A stretch of DNA of 10,188 bases from NCBI GenBank assembly GCA_015485375.1, contig WFTU01000158.1:1-10188 (forward strand), given 5' to 3'. Of this stretch, positions 1 through 6,419 are shown piece after piece (within the stretch, counting starts at the first letter, position 1; each line of letters starts with the position of its first letter). A program made the position numbers and the translations under genes. Source of the DNA: Paracoccaceae bacterium (GTDB lineage: Bacteria; Pseudomonadota; Alphaproteobacteria; Rhodobacterales; Rhodobacteraceae). The notes below the pieces were generated by a model, which was not told where the DNA came from, did no database searches, and worked only from the letters and a program-made list of their open reading frames with translations.

Positions 1-471
1 CAGGAAATTTGTGATGCTTCCGGGATGGGAGCCTACGAGACCTCCAACCACGCGCGCATGGGGGCGGAGAGTCGGCACAATCTGGTTTACTGGCGTTATG
101 GTGATTACGTCGGCATCGGGCCGGGGGCGCATGGGCGGGTAACGGTGGGCGGTCATAAGCTGGCAACCGAAGCGTATTCGGCACCGGATCGCTGGCTGGA
201 CACAGTGGAACGCGAGGGCTGGGGGCGGTCGCTGGCCGAGGAGGTTTCCGACGAGGAACAAGCGGCGGAATACCTGATGATGTCGTTGCGGCTGACCGAG
301 GGCACCGATCTGCGAAGGTTAACAGCCCTTGGCGGTCGGGAACTGCCTGCGGGAAAGCTCGCGGAACTGGCCGAAGACGGTTTTGTCGCGCTTGAAAACG
401 GGCGGTTGCGGACCACCTTGAAAGGGCGGCCGCTGTTGAATGAAATCTTGCGGCAATTACTGGCGGGCTGA
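1..471 (+). CDS. hemW: HemW, radical-SAM heme chaperone, C-terminal part (5' end outside window)
   Basis: The reading frame is open from base 1 and gives the last 156 residues of a protein usually about 380 long, so the radical-SAM CxxxCxxC half is outside the window. The visible part starts in the conserved block YETSNHAR - RHNLVYWRYGDYVGIGPGAHGR, which is diagnostic of the HemW/HemN-like family, and continues into the C-terminal winged-helix-like domain (EEQAAEYLMMSLRLTEG, then a typical terminal LLNEILRQLL). HemW proteins were long annotated as oxygen-independent coproporphyrinogen oxidases but are now known as heme-binding chaperones delivering heme to respiratory proteins; the assignment to HemW rather than true HemN rests on the GIGPGAHGR block. 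Its stop TGA shares one base with the ATG of the next gene (TGATG), suggesting translational coupling. The ATG at 25 is internal and not the real start. Confidence 0.93.
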   Translation, partial: QEICDASGMGAYETSNHARMGAESRHNLVYWRYGDYVGIGPGAHGRVTVGGHKLATEAYSAPDRWLDTVEREGWGRSLAEEVSDEEQAAEYLMMSLRLTEGTDLRRLTALGGRELPAGKLAELAEDGFVALENGRLRTTLKGRPLLNEILRQLLAG

Positions 472-824
472 TGCGGATTTTGTGGATTTCATTCGGATTT
501 CTTAGCCTGCTCGCGGGGATAATCGGGGCGTTTCTGCCGATTGTCCCGACTGTGCCGTTCTTGCTGCTGGCCGCATATTTCTTTGGCAAATCCTCGGAAC
601 GCCTGCATGGGTGGTTGCTGGGGCATCCACGCCTCGGCCCGCCGATCCGTGACTGGGAAGAACGCGGTGTGATGCGCCGACCTGCGAAGTGGCTTGCGAC
701 GGTCTCGATCGGTGCGACGTTCGGGATTTCGCTGCTGCTCGGGGTGCCGCTCTATGTGCTGGGTATTCAGGTGCTGGTGCTGGGGGCGGTTCTGGTGTTT
801 TTGTGGACCCGCCCCGAGGAATAA
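471..824 (+). CDS. DUF454 (YbaN-like) small inner-membrane protein
   Basis: A 117-residue protein of unknown function matching the DUF454/YbaN family. The family block is clear: a first hydrophobic segment at about residues 3-22, a second at about 24-40 joined by the P-x-x-P turn of LPIVPTVPFLLLAAYFF, then the soluble signature GKSSERLHGWLLGHPRLG with PIRDWEERG at about 39-66. Two more hydrophobic segments (about 73-91 and 93-112) follow, so a four-helix inner-membrane protein is expected. Length is normal for the family. The ATG overlaps the hemW stop by one base, so it probably depends on hemW translation. The stop TAA at 822-824 directly abuts the last codon of parB on the other strand, leaving no room for a separate terminator. 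The function is unknown; no role in heme handling should be assumed from the neighbour alone. Confidence 0.88.
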   Translation: MRILWISFGFLSLLAGIIGAFLPIVPTVPFLLLAAYFFGKSSERLHGWLLGHPRLGPPIRDWEERGVMRRPAKWLATVSIGATFGISLLLGVPLYVLGIQVLVLGAVLVFLWTRPEE

Positions 825-839
825 CTACTGCGAAAGTAG
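825..839 (-). terminator. Weak hairpin over the parB stop codon
   Basis: The parB mRNA ends with CTACT-TTCGC-AGTAG, a 5-bp stem with a 5-nt loop that includes the TAG stop, followed by TTATT. It is the only hairpin seen at the convergent DUF454/parB junction. The stem is short and the U tract poor, so it may be chance; Rho-dependent termination is an equally good explanation. Confidence 0.22.
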
Positions 840-1703
840 GCGACAAAGGCCGTCGAGTTGCTCCAGGTCTTTGTATTTCAACCGTAATTCCCCGTTTCCA
901 CCCGGCTTGTGGTCGATGGAGACCTTAACACCCAGATGGGCGGTCAGGTCGCTTTCAATCGCACGGGTATCGGCGTCCTTGGCCGGTTTCAGGGTGCGTT
1001 TCTTCACCGGTTTCTGCGACTTGGCAAGCGCCTCCGTCTGGCGCACGGACAGACCCTTGGCGATGACGATGCGGGCCAGCGCCAGCGGGTCGTCAGCAGG
1101 GACAAGGGCGCGGGCATGACCGGCAGAGAGCTTGCCTTGGCGCAACAGTTCCAGCACCGGTTCCGGCAGGTTCAGCAGACGCAGGAGGTTGGCGATATGA
1201 CTGCGGGACTTGCCCAGAGCTTCGGCCAGTTTTTCCTGCGTGTGGCCGAAACGATCCATCAGCTGACGGTATCCGGCGGCTTCTTCCGCCGCGTTCAGAT
1301 CGGCCCGCTGGATATTCTCGATGATAGCGAGTTCCAGAACCTCGGTATCCGAAAGGTCGCGCACCAGCACCGGAATGCTGTGGAGCTGGGCGCGCTGGGC
1401 GGCACGCCAGCGGCGCTCGCCAGCAACGATCTGGTAGTCGCCCGGGTGCGCGGGATCGGGGCGCACGATCAGTGGCTGGATCACGCCTTTTTCGGCAATC
1501 GAGGCGGTGAGGTCGGCAAGGTCGGCCTCGGCAAATGTGCGGCGGGGTTGGTCGGGGTTGGCGTGAACCTTCTCGATCGGGACTTCGCTATCTGCAGCGG
1601 GTGGAGCGGGGGTTGTCGAGGCTCCGGTATTGTCCAGATTGACATCGGCCAGCAAGGCGGAAAGGCCGCGACCAAGGTTTTTACGTTCGGGTTTCTTTGC
1701 CAT
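825..1703 (-). CDS. parB: ParB, chromosome-partitioning CTPase / parS-binding protein
   Basis: The 292-residue product has the ParB domain order. The N-terminal ParA-stimulating motif LGRGLSALL is at residues 10-18, followed by a low-complexity Ala/Pro/Thr linker (26-38). The CTP-binding domain includes PDQPRRTF (50-57) and the box GERRWRA (95-101), plus ENIQRADLN (129-137). The central helix-turn-helix that reads parS lies around 154-176 (TQEKLAEALGKSRSHIANLLRL), and a basic linker (228-242) leads to the C-terminal dimerisation domain. By family knowledge ParB loads at parS, binds CTP, slides along neighbouring DNA and stimulates ParA; it also recruits SMC. Two perfect parS sites are present upstream in the same operon. 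The gene follows parA after 25 nt that are A/T-rich and show no obvious Shine-Dalgarno sequence. It converges tail-to-tail on the DUF454 gene with zero spacing. Confidence 0.98.
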   Translation of the reverse strand: MAKKPERKNLGRGLSALLADVNLDNTGASTTPAPPAADSEVPIEKVHANPDQPRRTFAEADLADLTASIAEKGVIQPLIVRPDPAHPGDYQIVAGERRWRAAQRAQLHSIPVLVRDLSDTEVLELAIIENIQRADLNAAEEAAGYRQLMDRFGHTQEKLAEALGKSRSHIANLLRLLNLPEPVLELLRQGKLSAGHARALVPADDPLALARIVIAKGLSVRQTEALAKSQKPVKKRTLKPAKDADTRAIESDLTAHLGVKVSIDHKPGGNGELRLKYKDLEQLDGLCRLLSQ

Positions 1704-1728
1704 TTTCGTTATTTTTCAATCTGTTAGG

Positions 1729-2547
1729 TTACGCTGTGATAGTGTCGTTCATGCGCTCCAGCAACTCGGCCGCGAGCTTCTGATAAGCGATGCTGCCGCT
1801 GCTGCGGTGATCATAGATCAGGGCGGGGACCGAGTGCGAGGGAGCTTCGCTCAGACGAATGTTGCGCGGGATGATAGTCTCGTAAACCAGATCGCCGAGG
1901 TTCTGTCGCACATCGTCCTCGACCTGGGCCGAGAGGTTATTGCGTCGGTCATACATGGTTAACACGATGCCCTGAATTTTCAGTTTCGGGTTCAGGGATT
2001 GTTTGACCTCGCGAATGGTAAGCATCAGTTGCGAGAGGCCCTCGAGCGCAAAAAACTCGCATTGCAGCGGGACAAGGATCGAGTCGGCGGCCACCATCGC
2101 GTTCACGGTCAATAGATTGAGCGAGGGGGGGCAGTCTATCAGGATATAGTCGTAATTCTGGCGCAACGCATCATCGGAGGTCAGCGCCTCGCGCAAACGC
2201 AGCACGCGGTGACTGTCATTAACCATATCGACGTCGGCGGAACTGAGATCGCTGGTGGAGGGGGCGAGAAACAGCCCCGGAATCAGGGTTTTCTGCGCCA
2301 CTTCGGACACCGGCGCATCACCGACCAGCAAATCATAGGTGGTGGTTTCGCGCATATCGGGCGTAATGCCGAAACCTGTGGAAGCGTTGCCCTGCGCATC
2401 GAGATCGATCAACAGAACCTTGCGCCCGACGGCCGCCAGCGCCGTGCCAAGATTGATCGCCGTTGTGGTTTTACCCACGCCGCCCTTCTGGTTTGCTACG
2501 GCGATAATATGATGCGACCCTTGCGGGCGCTGCGCGTCATCAGGCAC
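1729..2547 (-). CDS. parA: ParA, chromosome-partitioning ATPase (GTG start)
   Basis: The 272-residue product is a canonical chromosomal ParA/Soj. The deviant Walker A motif KGGVGKTT is at residues 21-28 with the signature lysine 21 and the P-loop lysine 26. The switch-I type segment LIDLDAQGN is at 46-54 and Walker B YILIDCPP at 134-141. The N-terminal extension is short, with no DNA-binding HTH, which fits a chromosomal rather than plasmid ParA. ATP-bound ParA dimers coat the nucleoid and pull ParB-parS complexes towards the pole. The start is GTG at 2547-2545, supported by GGAG at 2560-2557 nine bases upstream; a nearby ATG (2540-2538) is out of frame. The gene overlaps the end of rsmG by 8 nt and lies just downstream of a strong inverted repeat in rsmG. 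No separate promoter is obvious, so expression probably comes with the mnmE operon. Confidence 0.98.
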   Translation of the reverse strand: MPDDAQRPQGSHHIIAVANQKGGVGKTTTAINLGTALAAVGRKVLLIDLDAQGNASTGFGITPDMRETTTYDLLVGDAPVSEVAQKTLIPGLFLAPSTSDLSSADVDMVNDSHRVLRLREALTSDDALRQNYDYILIDCPPSLNLLTVNAMVAADSILVPLQCEFFALEGLSQLMLTIREVKQSLNPKLKIQGIVLTMYDRRNNLSAQVEDDVRQNLGDLVYETIIPRNIRLSEAPSHSVPALIYDHRSSGSIAYQKLAAELLERMNDTITA

Positions 2548-3175
2548 GGTGGAATTCTCCGATACGGAGTATGACCGCGTTCGAGTCGGTCATACTGGGA
2601 AGTTTTTCAGGGGAAATATGCCAAGATAAAGCGGCTTCGGTCAATTCGGAATCGACATTGGCACCTTTCGGGAACAGGCAGGTGCCTGCCGAAATCCGGT
2701 GTTTTTCGGCAAATTCCAGCAGATTCGTCAACGAAGACAGGGCGCGTGCCGACAGAACATCGGCATTTTGCGGTGGCAGGTTTTCAATTCTTTCGGTCAG
2801 GACCGTGGCTTTTACACCCATCTCGCGGGCTACAGTGCGCATGAAAACGGATTTTCTCTGGTCGCTTTCGACGAGGGTGATGGCCATTTCCGGCGCTTTC
2901 TCGGCGGCGATGGCCGCGATCACCAGACCGGGAAAGCCCGCGCCGGAGCCAATATCAAGCCAATGTTGTGGGTTTTCGGATATCATATACCATATCTGGG
3001 CGGAATCGGCGAAATGGCGGAGCCACATGTTTTCCAGCGTGGACCTGGAAACCAGGTTTATTTTCGGGTTCCACTTTTCCAGAAGCGCCGCGTAGACCTC
3101 CAGCCTCTCCATTGTTTCACGTGAAACATCAAAGTAGCTTCGAAAATCTTCGGCGCTGGAAATCCGCTCCGTCAT
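2540..3175 (-). CDS. rsmG: RsmG (GidB), 16S rRNA m7G527 methyltransferase
   Basis: The 211-residue product has RsmG family features: the N-terminal VSRETMERLEVYAALLEKWNPKINLVS segment (17-43), the RHFADSAQ block (53-60), the SAM-binding glycine motif DIGSGAGFPG (74-83) and LVESDQRK (101-108) at the second SAM-contact strand. SARALSSL (142-149) is the usual conserved block near the rRNA-binding face. The enzyme places N7-methylguanosine at position 527 (E. coli numbering) of 16S rRNA; loss gives low-level streptomycin resistance in several bacteria. Its ATG overlaps the mnmG TGA (ATGA, 4 nt) and no good Shine-Dalgarno site precedes it, so translation is probably coupled to mnmG. Codons 16-21 contain a complete parS site, and all six end in A or T in an otherwise G/C-rich gene. 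The 3' end overlaps parA. Confidence 0.97.
   Translation of the reverse strand: MTERISSAEDFRSYFDVSRETMERLEVYAALLEKWNPKINLVSRSTLENMWLRHFADSAQIWYMISENPQHWLDIGSGAGFPGLVIAAIAAEKAPEMAITLVESDQRKSVFMRTVAREMGVKATVLTERIENLPPQNADVLSARALSSLTNLLEFAEKHRISAGTCLFPKGANVDSELTEAALSWHISPEKLPSMTDSNAVILRIGEFHRA
2557..2560 (-). promoter_or_regulatory. Shine-Dalgarno GGAG deciding the parA GTG start
   Basis: On the minus strand GGAG is followed after nine bases (AATTCCACC) by GTG. No other start codon at suitable spacing is in the parA frame, so this site supports the GTG start inside the rsmG tail. Confidence 0.65.
2568..2596. repeat. 10-bp perfect inverted repeat at the rsmG-parA junction
   Basis: AGTATGACCG (2568-2577) and CGGTCATACT (2587-2596) are exact reverse complements separated by 9 bases. 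The repeat lies in the C-terminal codons of rsmG (about SMTDSNAVIL) and ends 7 bases before the parA Shine-Dalgarno site in the mRNA. No U tract follows, so it is not an intrinsic terminator. It could be an mRNA hairpin affecting parA translation or mRNA stability, or a protein-binding operator; the function is inferred from position only. Confidence 0.6.
3113..3128. other. parS centromere site inside rsmG
   Basis: The 16-bp perfect palindrome TGTTTCACGTGAAACA equals the widely conserved chromosomal parS consensus. It occupies RsmG codons 16 (last base) to 21, spelling Asp-Val-Ser-Arg-Glu-Thr. With parA and parB in the same operon this is a bona fide candidate ParB loading site, about 6.4 kb from the proposed origin. 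Confidence 0.95.
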
Positions 3176-5028
3176 GCGCTGCGCTTTGCGTTCGGCTTGC
3201 GGATCCTCGACAGGATCAACGTGATGGCGGCCGGCGTCATGCCTTCCACCCGTCCGGCCTGCGCCAAAGTGGCAGGCTGGATCTTGCGGAGCTTGTCGCG
3301 CAGTTCATGCGAGAGGCCAGGAATATCTTCGTAGGAAAACCCGTCGGGGATGGTCAGCGCCTCGTCACGGCGCATGGCGGCTACGTCGGCCTTCTGGCGC
3401 TGGATGAAATGGGCATAGCGGGCATCATTTTGCACCTGCTGCTGGATGCCCTCGGGGATTTCGGCAAGTTTCGGCCAGACTTTTCCCAATGATTTCAGGG
3501 TTACGTCCGGATAGGCCAGCAGGTCCAGCGCGTTCCGCGTGACACCGTCCTGATTCATTTTCAGACTGAATTTCCCCGCTTCATTCGGCCGCATCCGATG
3601 CTCGCGGCAGAGGTTCTCGGCCCTGTGCAGGGCTTCCATGCGCTGCTCGAACACGCGTTTGCGCTCCTCAGACACACAGCCCAGAGCGATACCGATCGGT
3701 GTCAGGCGTTGGTCGGCGTTATCGGCGCGAAGCGACAAGCGGTATTCGGCGCGCGATGTGAACATACGATACGGCTCGGAAACACCGCGGGTCACAAGGT
3801 CGTCGATCAGGACGCCGATGTAACCGTCGGCGCGATCGAAGGTGATGCTGTCACGTCCCTGAACCGCGAGCGCGGCGTTCAGGCCGGCCGTGAGGCCCTG
3901 TGCGGCGGCTTCCTCGTATCCTGTCGTGCCGTTGATCTGTCCAGCCAGATAAAGACCGCCGAGCGCCTTGACCTCCAGTGTCGGTCGCAGGGCGCGGGGG
4001 TCTACATAGTCGTATTCGATGGCGTAGCCCGGCTGCAGGATGGTTGCGTTTTCCAGCCCTTTAATCGAGCGGACATAGTCCAGCTGCACGTCCGGCGGCA
4101 ACGATGTCGAGATGCCGTTGGGATAGACGGTATGGTCATCCAACCCCTCGGGTTCAAGGAAAATCTGGTGCGATTCTTTATCGGCAAAGCGGACGATCTT
4201 GTCTTCGATCGACGGGCAGTAGCGCGGGCCTACGCCTTCGATCATGCCGCCATACATCGCTGATTTATCTAGGTTTTCCCTGATGATATCGTGCGTTCGG
4301 CTGTTGGTGTGGGTGATGCCGCAGGAAATCTGACGCACCGCGGGTTCCTTTGAAATGAATGAGAACAGCGCAGGATCTTCGTCGCCCGGTTGCATCTCCA
4401 GAACGTCCCAGTTGATGGTCCGCCCATCGAGGCGTGGCGGAGTTCCGGTTTTCAGGCGGCCGAGCGGAAGGCCGAGGGATTCGATCCTCTGGGCGAGGGG
4501 GATCGACGCGGCGTCGCCAATGCGCCCGCCGGACGACCGCTGGTCACCGATGTGGATAATCCCGCGCAAGAAGGTTCCGGTGGTCAGGATAACGGCGCGG
4601 GCATGGACTTCCGTCCCGTCGGAAAGTGTCACGCCTGCAATAGCGCCATCGGTAACGATCAGGTCGGAGACCTCGGCCTCCAGCACTTCGAGGTTGGCGC
4701 GGGATCTGATCTCGGATTGCATCGCGGCCTTGTAGAGCGCGCGGTCGGCCTGTGTGCGCGGACCCTGAACGGCGGGGCCTTTGCGGCGGTTCAGCAGGCG
4801 GAACTGGATACCGGAGAGGTCGGCGACGCGACCCATGACACCATCTAGCGCATCGATCTCGCGGACAAGGTGGCCCTTGCCGAGGCCGCCAATCGCGGGA
4901 TTACAGGACATTTCACCGATGGTATCGAAGCGATGCGTGACCAAGGCGGTGCTGGCACCCATGCGCGCGGCCGCATGTGCCGCCTCGCTGCCAGCGTGGC
5001 CGCCGCCGATAACAATGACATCAAACAT
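3172..5028 (-). CDS. mnmG: MnmG (GidA), tRNA U34 carboxymethylaminomethyl synthase, FAD subunit
   Basis: The 618-residue protein matches MnmG (about 620-630 residues). The FAD-binding motif GGGHAGSEAA is at 8-17. The first catalytic cysteine lies in MSCNPAIGG (Cys42) and the second in RYCPSIEDK (Cys271). The LEPEGL and YPNGISTSLP blocks follow, and the helical C-terminal domain has the Y-x-x-Y/IPxxFxYxxIPGLS pattern (DALTIPDGFSYEDIPGL region). With MnmE it installs the cmnm5 or nm5 group on wobble uridine 34 of certain tRNAs using FAD and methylenetetrahydrofolate. I start it at the ATG 5028, where MFDVIVIGGG is the standard N terminus; an upstream in-frame ATG at 5172 would overlap mnmE and add 48 residues with no family resemblance. 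Only 20 nt separate it from mnmE, nearly all of it a parS site, and no Shine-Dalgarno site is visible. Its stop overlaps the rsmG start. Confidence 0.97.
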   Translation of the reverse strand: MFDVIVIGGGHAGSEAAHAAARMGASTALVTHRFDTIGEMSCNPAIGGLGKGHLVREIDALDGVMGRVADLSGIQFRLLNRRKGPAVQGPRTQADRALYKAAMQSEIRSRANLEVLEAEVSDLIVTDGAIAGVTLSDGTEVHARAVILTTGTFLRGIIHIGDQRSSGGRIGDAASIPLAQRIESLGLPLGRLKTGTPPRLDGRTINWDVLEMQPGDEDPALFSFISKEPAVRQISCGITHTNSRTHDIIRENLDKSAMYGGMIEGVGPRYCPSIEDKIVRFADKESHQIFLEPEGLDDHTVYPNGISTSLPPDVQLDYVRSIKGLENATILQPGYAIEYDYVDPRALRPTLEVKALGGLYLAGQINGTTGYEEAAAQGLTAGLNAALAVQGRDSITFDRADGYIGVLIDDLVTRGVSEPYRMFTSRAEYRLSLRADNADQRLTPIGIALGCVSEERKRVFEQRMEALHRAENLCREHRMRPNEAGKFSLKMNQDGVTRNALDLLAYPDVTLKSLGKVWPKLAEIPEGIQQQVQNDARYAHFIQRQKADVAAMRRDEALTIPDGFSYEDIPGLSHELRDKLRKIQPATLAQAGRVEGMTPAAITLILSRIRKPNAKRSA

Positions 5029-5029
5029 A

Positions 5030-5045
5030 TGTTTCACGTGAAACA
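5030..5045. other. parS centromere site in the mnmE-mnmG gap
   Basis: A second exact copy of TGTTTCACGTGAAACA. It fills 16 of the 20 bases between the mnmE stop and the mnmG ATG and ends one base before that ATG. It thus takes the place where a ribosome-binding site would normally be. It is about 4.5 kb from the proposed origin and 1.9 kb from the rsmG copy. Confidence 0.95.
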
Positions 5046-5048
5046 ATC

Positions 5049-6347
5049 CTATTTTCCGAGGCAGAAGCTGGAGAAAATCTCGTCCAGAACGTTCTCGACA
5101 TCCACTCTTCCGATAATCGAATCCAGCGCGCGCAGGGCTTGACGCATTTCCTCTGCCGCCAGTTCCGACCATTCGGAGCCGTTTCTTACATGAACTTCCG
5201 CCTGATTCAAAGCGACAACGCCATTTTCCAGTGCCACACGGTGACGCTCGCGGATGGCGCTGGTGGCTCCGGCGGCGCGTTGTTCCAGTTCGGTGGCGAG
5301 TTTTTCCAGTAGCACCTCGACGCCTTCACCGGTTTTCCCCGAAACAGCGAGGCCGGATGCCGGTGCCAGATCGGCCTTGCCGTGCACGAGCAGATCGCCG
5401 TCGCGCATGTCAACACCGAGCTCGGTAGCGTCGTCGGCTTCGCCGAGAAGGAAAACGCGGATATCGGCGGCGTTGGCGCGTTCAATGGCGCGGGAGATTC
5501 CGAGGGCCTCGACGGTATCACCGGACTCCCGCAAACCCGCCGTGTCCAGAAGGGTCACGGGCAGGCCGTGCAGGTCCATCCGCACCTCGATCACGTCGCG
5601 AGTTGTTCCGGCGACTTCCGAGGTTATCGCGGCGTCTCGACCAGCCAAGCGGTTCAAAAGGGTGGATTTTCCGGCGTTCGGCTTGCCGACGATAGCCACC
5701 TCGAAGCCGTCACGGATACGTTCGGATGCCTTGCTGCCGGACATTTCCGCCTTCATGCCTTCGCGGGCCCCAGAGATCAGATCCAACACCTCGGGCGTTG
5801 CATCGACCGGCACCTCCTCGTCGGCAAAATCTATCGTGACCTCGAGCAAAGCGATGGCGCGGATCAGGTCGGCACGCCAGTTTTCGGCCTTTTCGCTGAG
5901 CGCGCCGCGCATGACCTTCAGGGCTTGGCGCCGTTGCGCCTCAGTCTCGGCATCGATCAAATCGGCGAGACCTTCCACCTGCGCCAGATCGAGACAACCG
6001 TTTTCCAGCGCGCGGCGGGTGAACTCGCCGGGTTCGGCAAGGCGTAAATCGGGTTGTTCGGACAGTGCGCGCAATACCGATGCGATCACGGCGGTGGAGC
6101 CATGCAGGTGAAACTCTGTAACCTGTTCGCCGGTGAAGCTGGCGCCGAACTCGAACGAGATCACCATCGCCTCGTCCAGAACGGTGCCGTCGGAATCGCG
6201 CACAAGGCGCAGACCGGCTTTGCGAGGCGGGGGGAGTTTTCCCACCAATGCCTCGGCAGCAATAAAGGCATGGCGTCCCGAGATACGGACAATCGCCACA
6301 CCGGCGCGGCCGCGCGGGGTTGCAAGGGCGAAAATTGTATCCGTCAT
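5049..6347 (-). CDS. mnmE: MnmE (TrmE), tRNA modification GTPase
   Basis: The 432-residue product has the three MnmE parts. The N-terminal tetrahydrofolate-binding domain starts MTDTIFALATPRG and includes RISG and AEPGEFTRRA (104-113). The helical domain is split around the G domain (G1 GKPNAGKS 221-228, AGTTRD 246-251, G3 DTAG 268-271). The C terminus is the CxGK motif, here CLGK with Cys429. It partners MnmG in wobble-uridine modification; GTP hydrolysis drives the reaction. The G4 motif, normally NKxD, reads GKAD at 323-326, so the guanine-contacting asparagine is replaced by glycine. The ATG at 6347 is chosen because it gives the family N terminus and has GGAA five bases upstream; the longer frame from 6386 would start inside the preceding terminator. 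Probably the first gene of mnmE-mnmG-rsmG-parA-parB. Confidence 0.96.
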   Translation of the reverse strand: MTDTIFALATPRGRAGVAIVRISGRHAFIAAEALVGKLPPPRKAGLRLVRDSDGTVLDEAMVISFEFGASFTGEQVTEFHLHGSTAVIASVLRALSEQPDLRLAEPGEFTRRALENGCLDLAQVEGLADLIDAETEAQRRQALKVMRGALSEKAENWRADLIRAIALLEVTIDFADEEVPVDATPEVLDLISGAREGMKAEMSGSKASERIRDGFEVAIVGKPNAGKSTLLNRLAGRDAAITSEVAGTTRDVIEVRMDLHGLPVTLLDTAGLRESGDTVEALGISRAIERANAADIRVFLLGEADDATELGVDMRDGDLLVHGKADLAPASGLAVSGKTGEGVEVLLEKLATELEQRAAGATSAIRERHRVALENGVVALNQAEVHVRNGSEWSELAAEEMRQALRALDSIIGRVDVENVLDEIFSSFCLGK

Positions 6348-6360
6348 GTATATTCCATTG

Positions 6361-6398
6361 TTATTAAACAATAATACCCGAACCAATGGTCCGGGTAT
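6361..6398 (-). terminator. Intrinsic terminator (or attenuator) after rho
   Basis: In the minus-strand transcript, bases 6398-6374 fold as an 11-bp stem (AUACCCGGACC / GGUUCGGGUAU) with a 3-nt loop, followed by UAUUGUUUAAU. One pair is G-U in this direction but would be an A-C mismatch on the opposite strand, so the hairpin favours the rho-to-mnmE direction. It lies 21 nt past the rho stop and about 26 nt before the mnmE start. The U tract is interrupted, so termination may be partial. Confidence 0.75.
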
Positions 6399-6419
6399 CA
6401 GGTCTGGATGCCACCCGGA

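Noticed and set aside
153..1727. Long frames opposite hemW, parB and other genes
   Set aside because: They are G/C-rich mirror frames of clearly recognised genes, with low-complexity or motif-free translations.
5029..5172. Longer mnmG start giving 48 extra residues
   Set aside because: The extension is the mnmE tail plus parS read in another frame; MFDVIVIGGG at 5028 is the normal N terminus of the family.
6348..6386. Longer mnmE start giving 13 extra residues
   Set aside because: It would begin inside the rho terminator hairpin, while the ATG at 6347 gives the standard MnmE N terminus with a usable GGAA.
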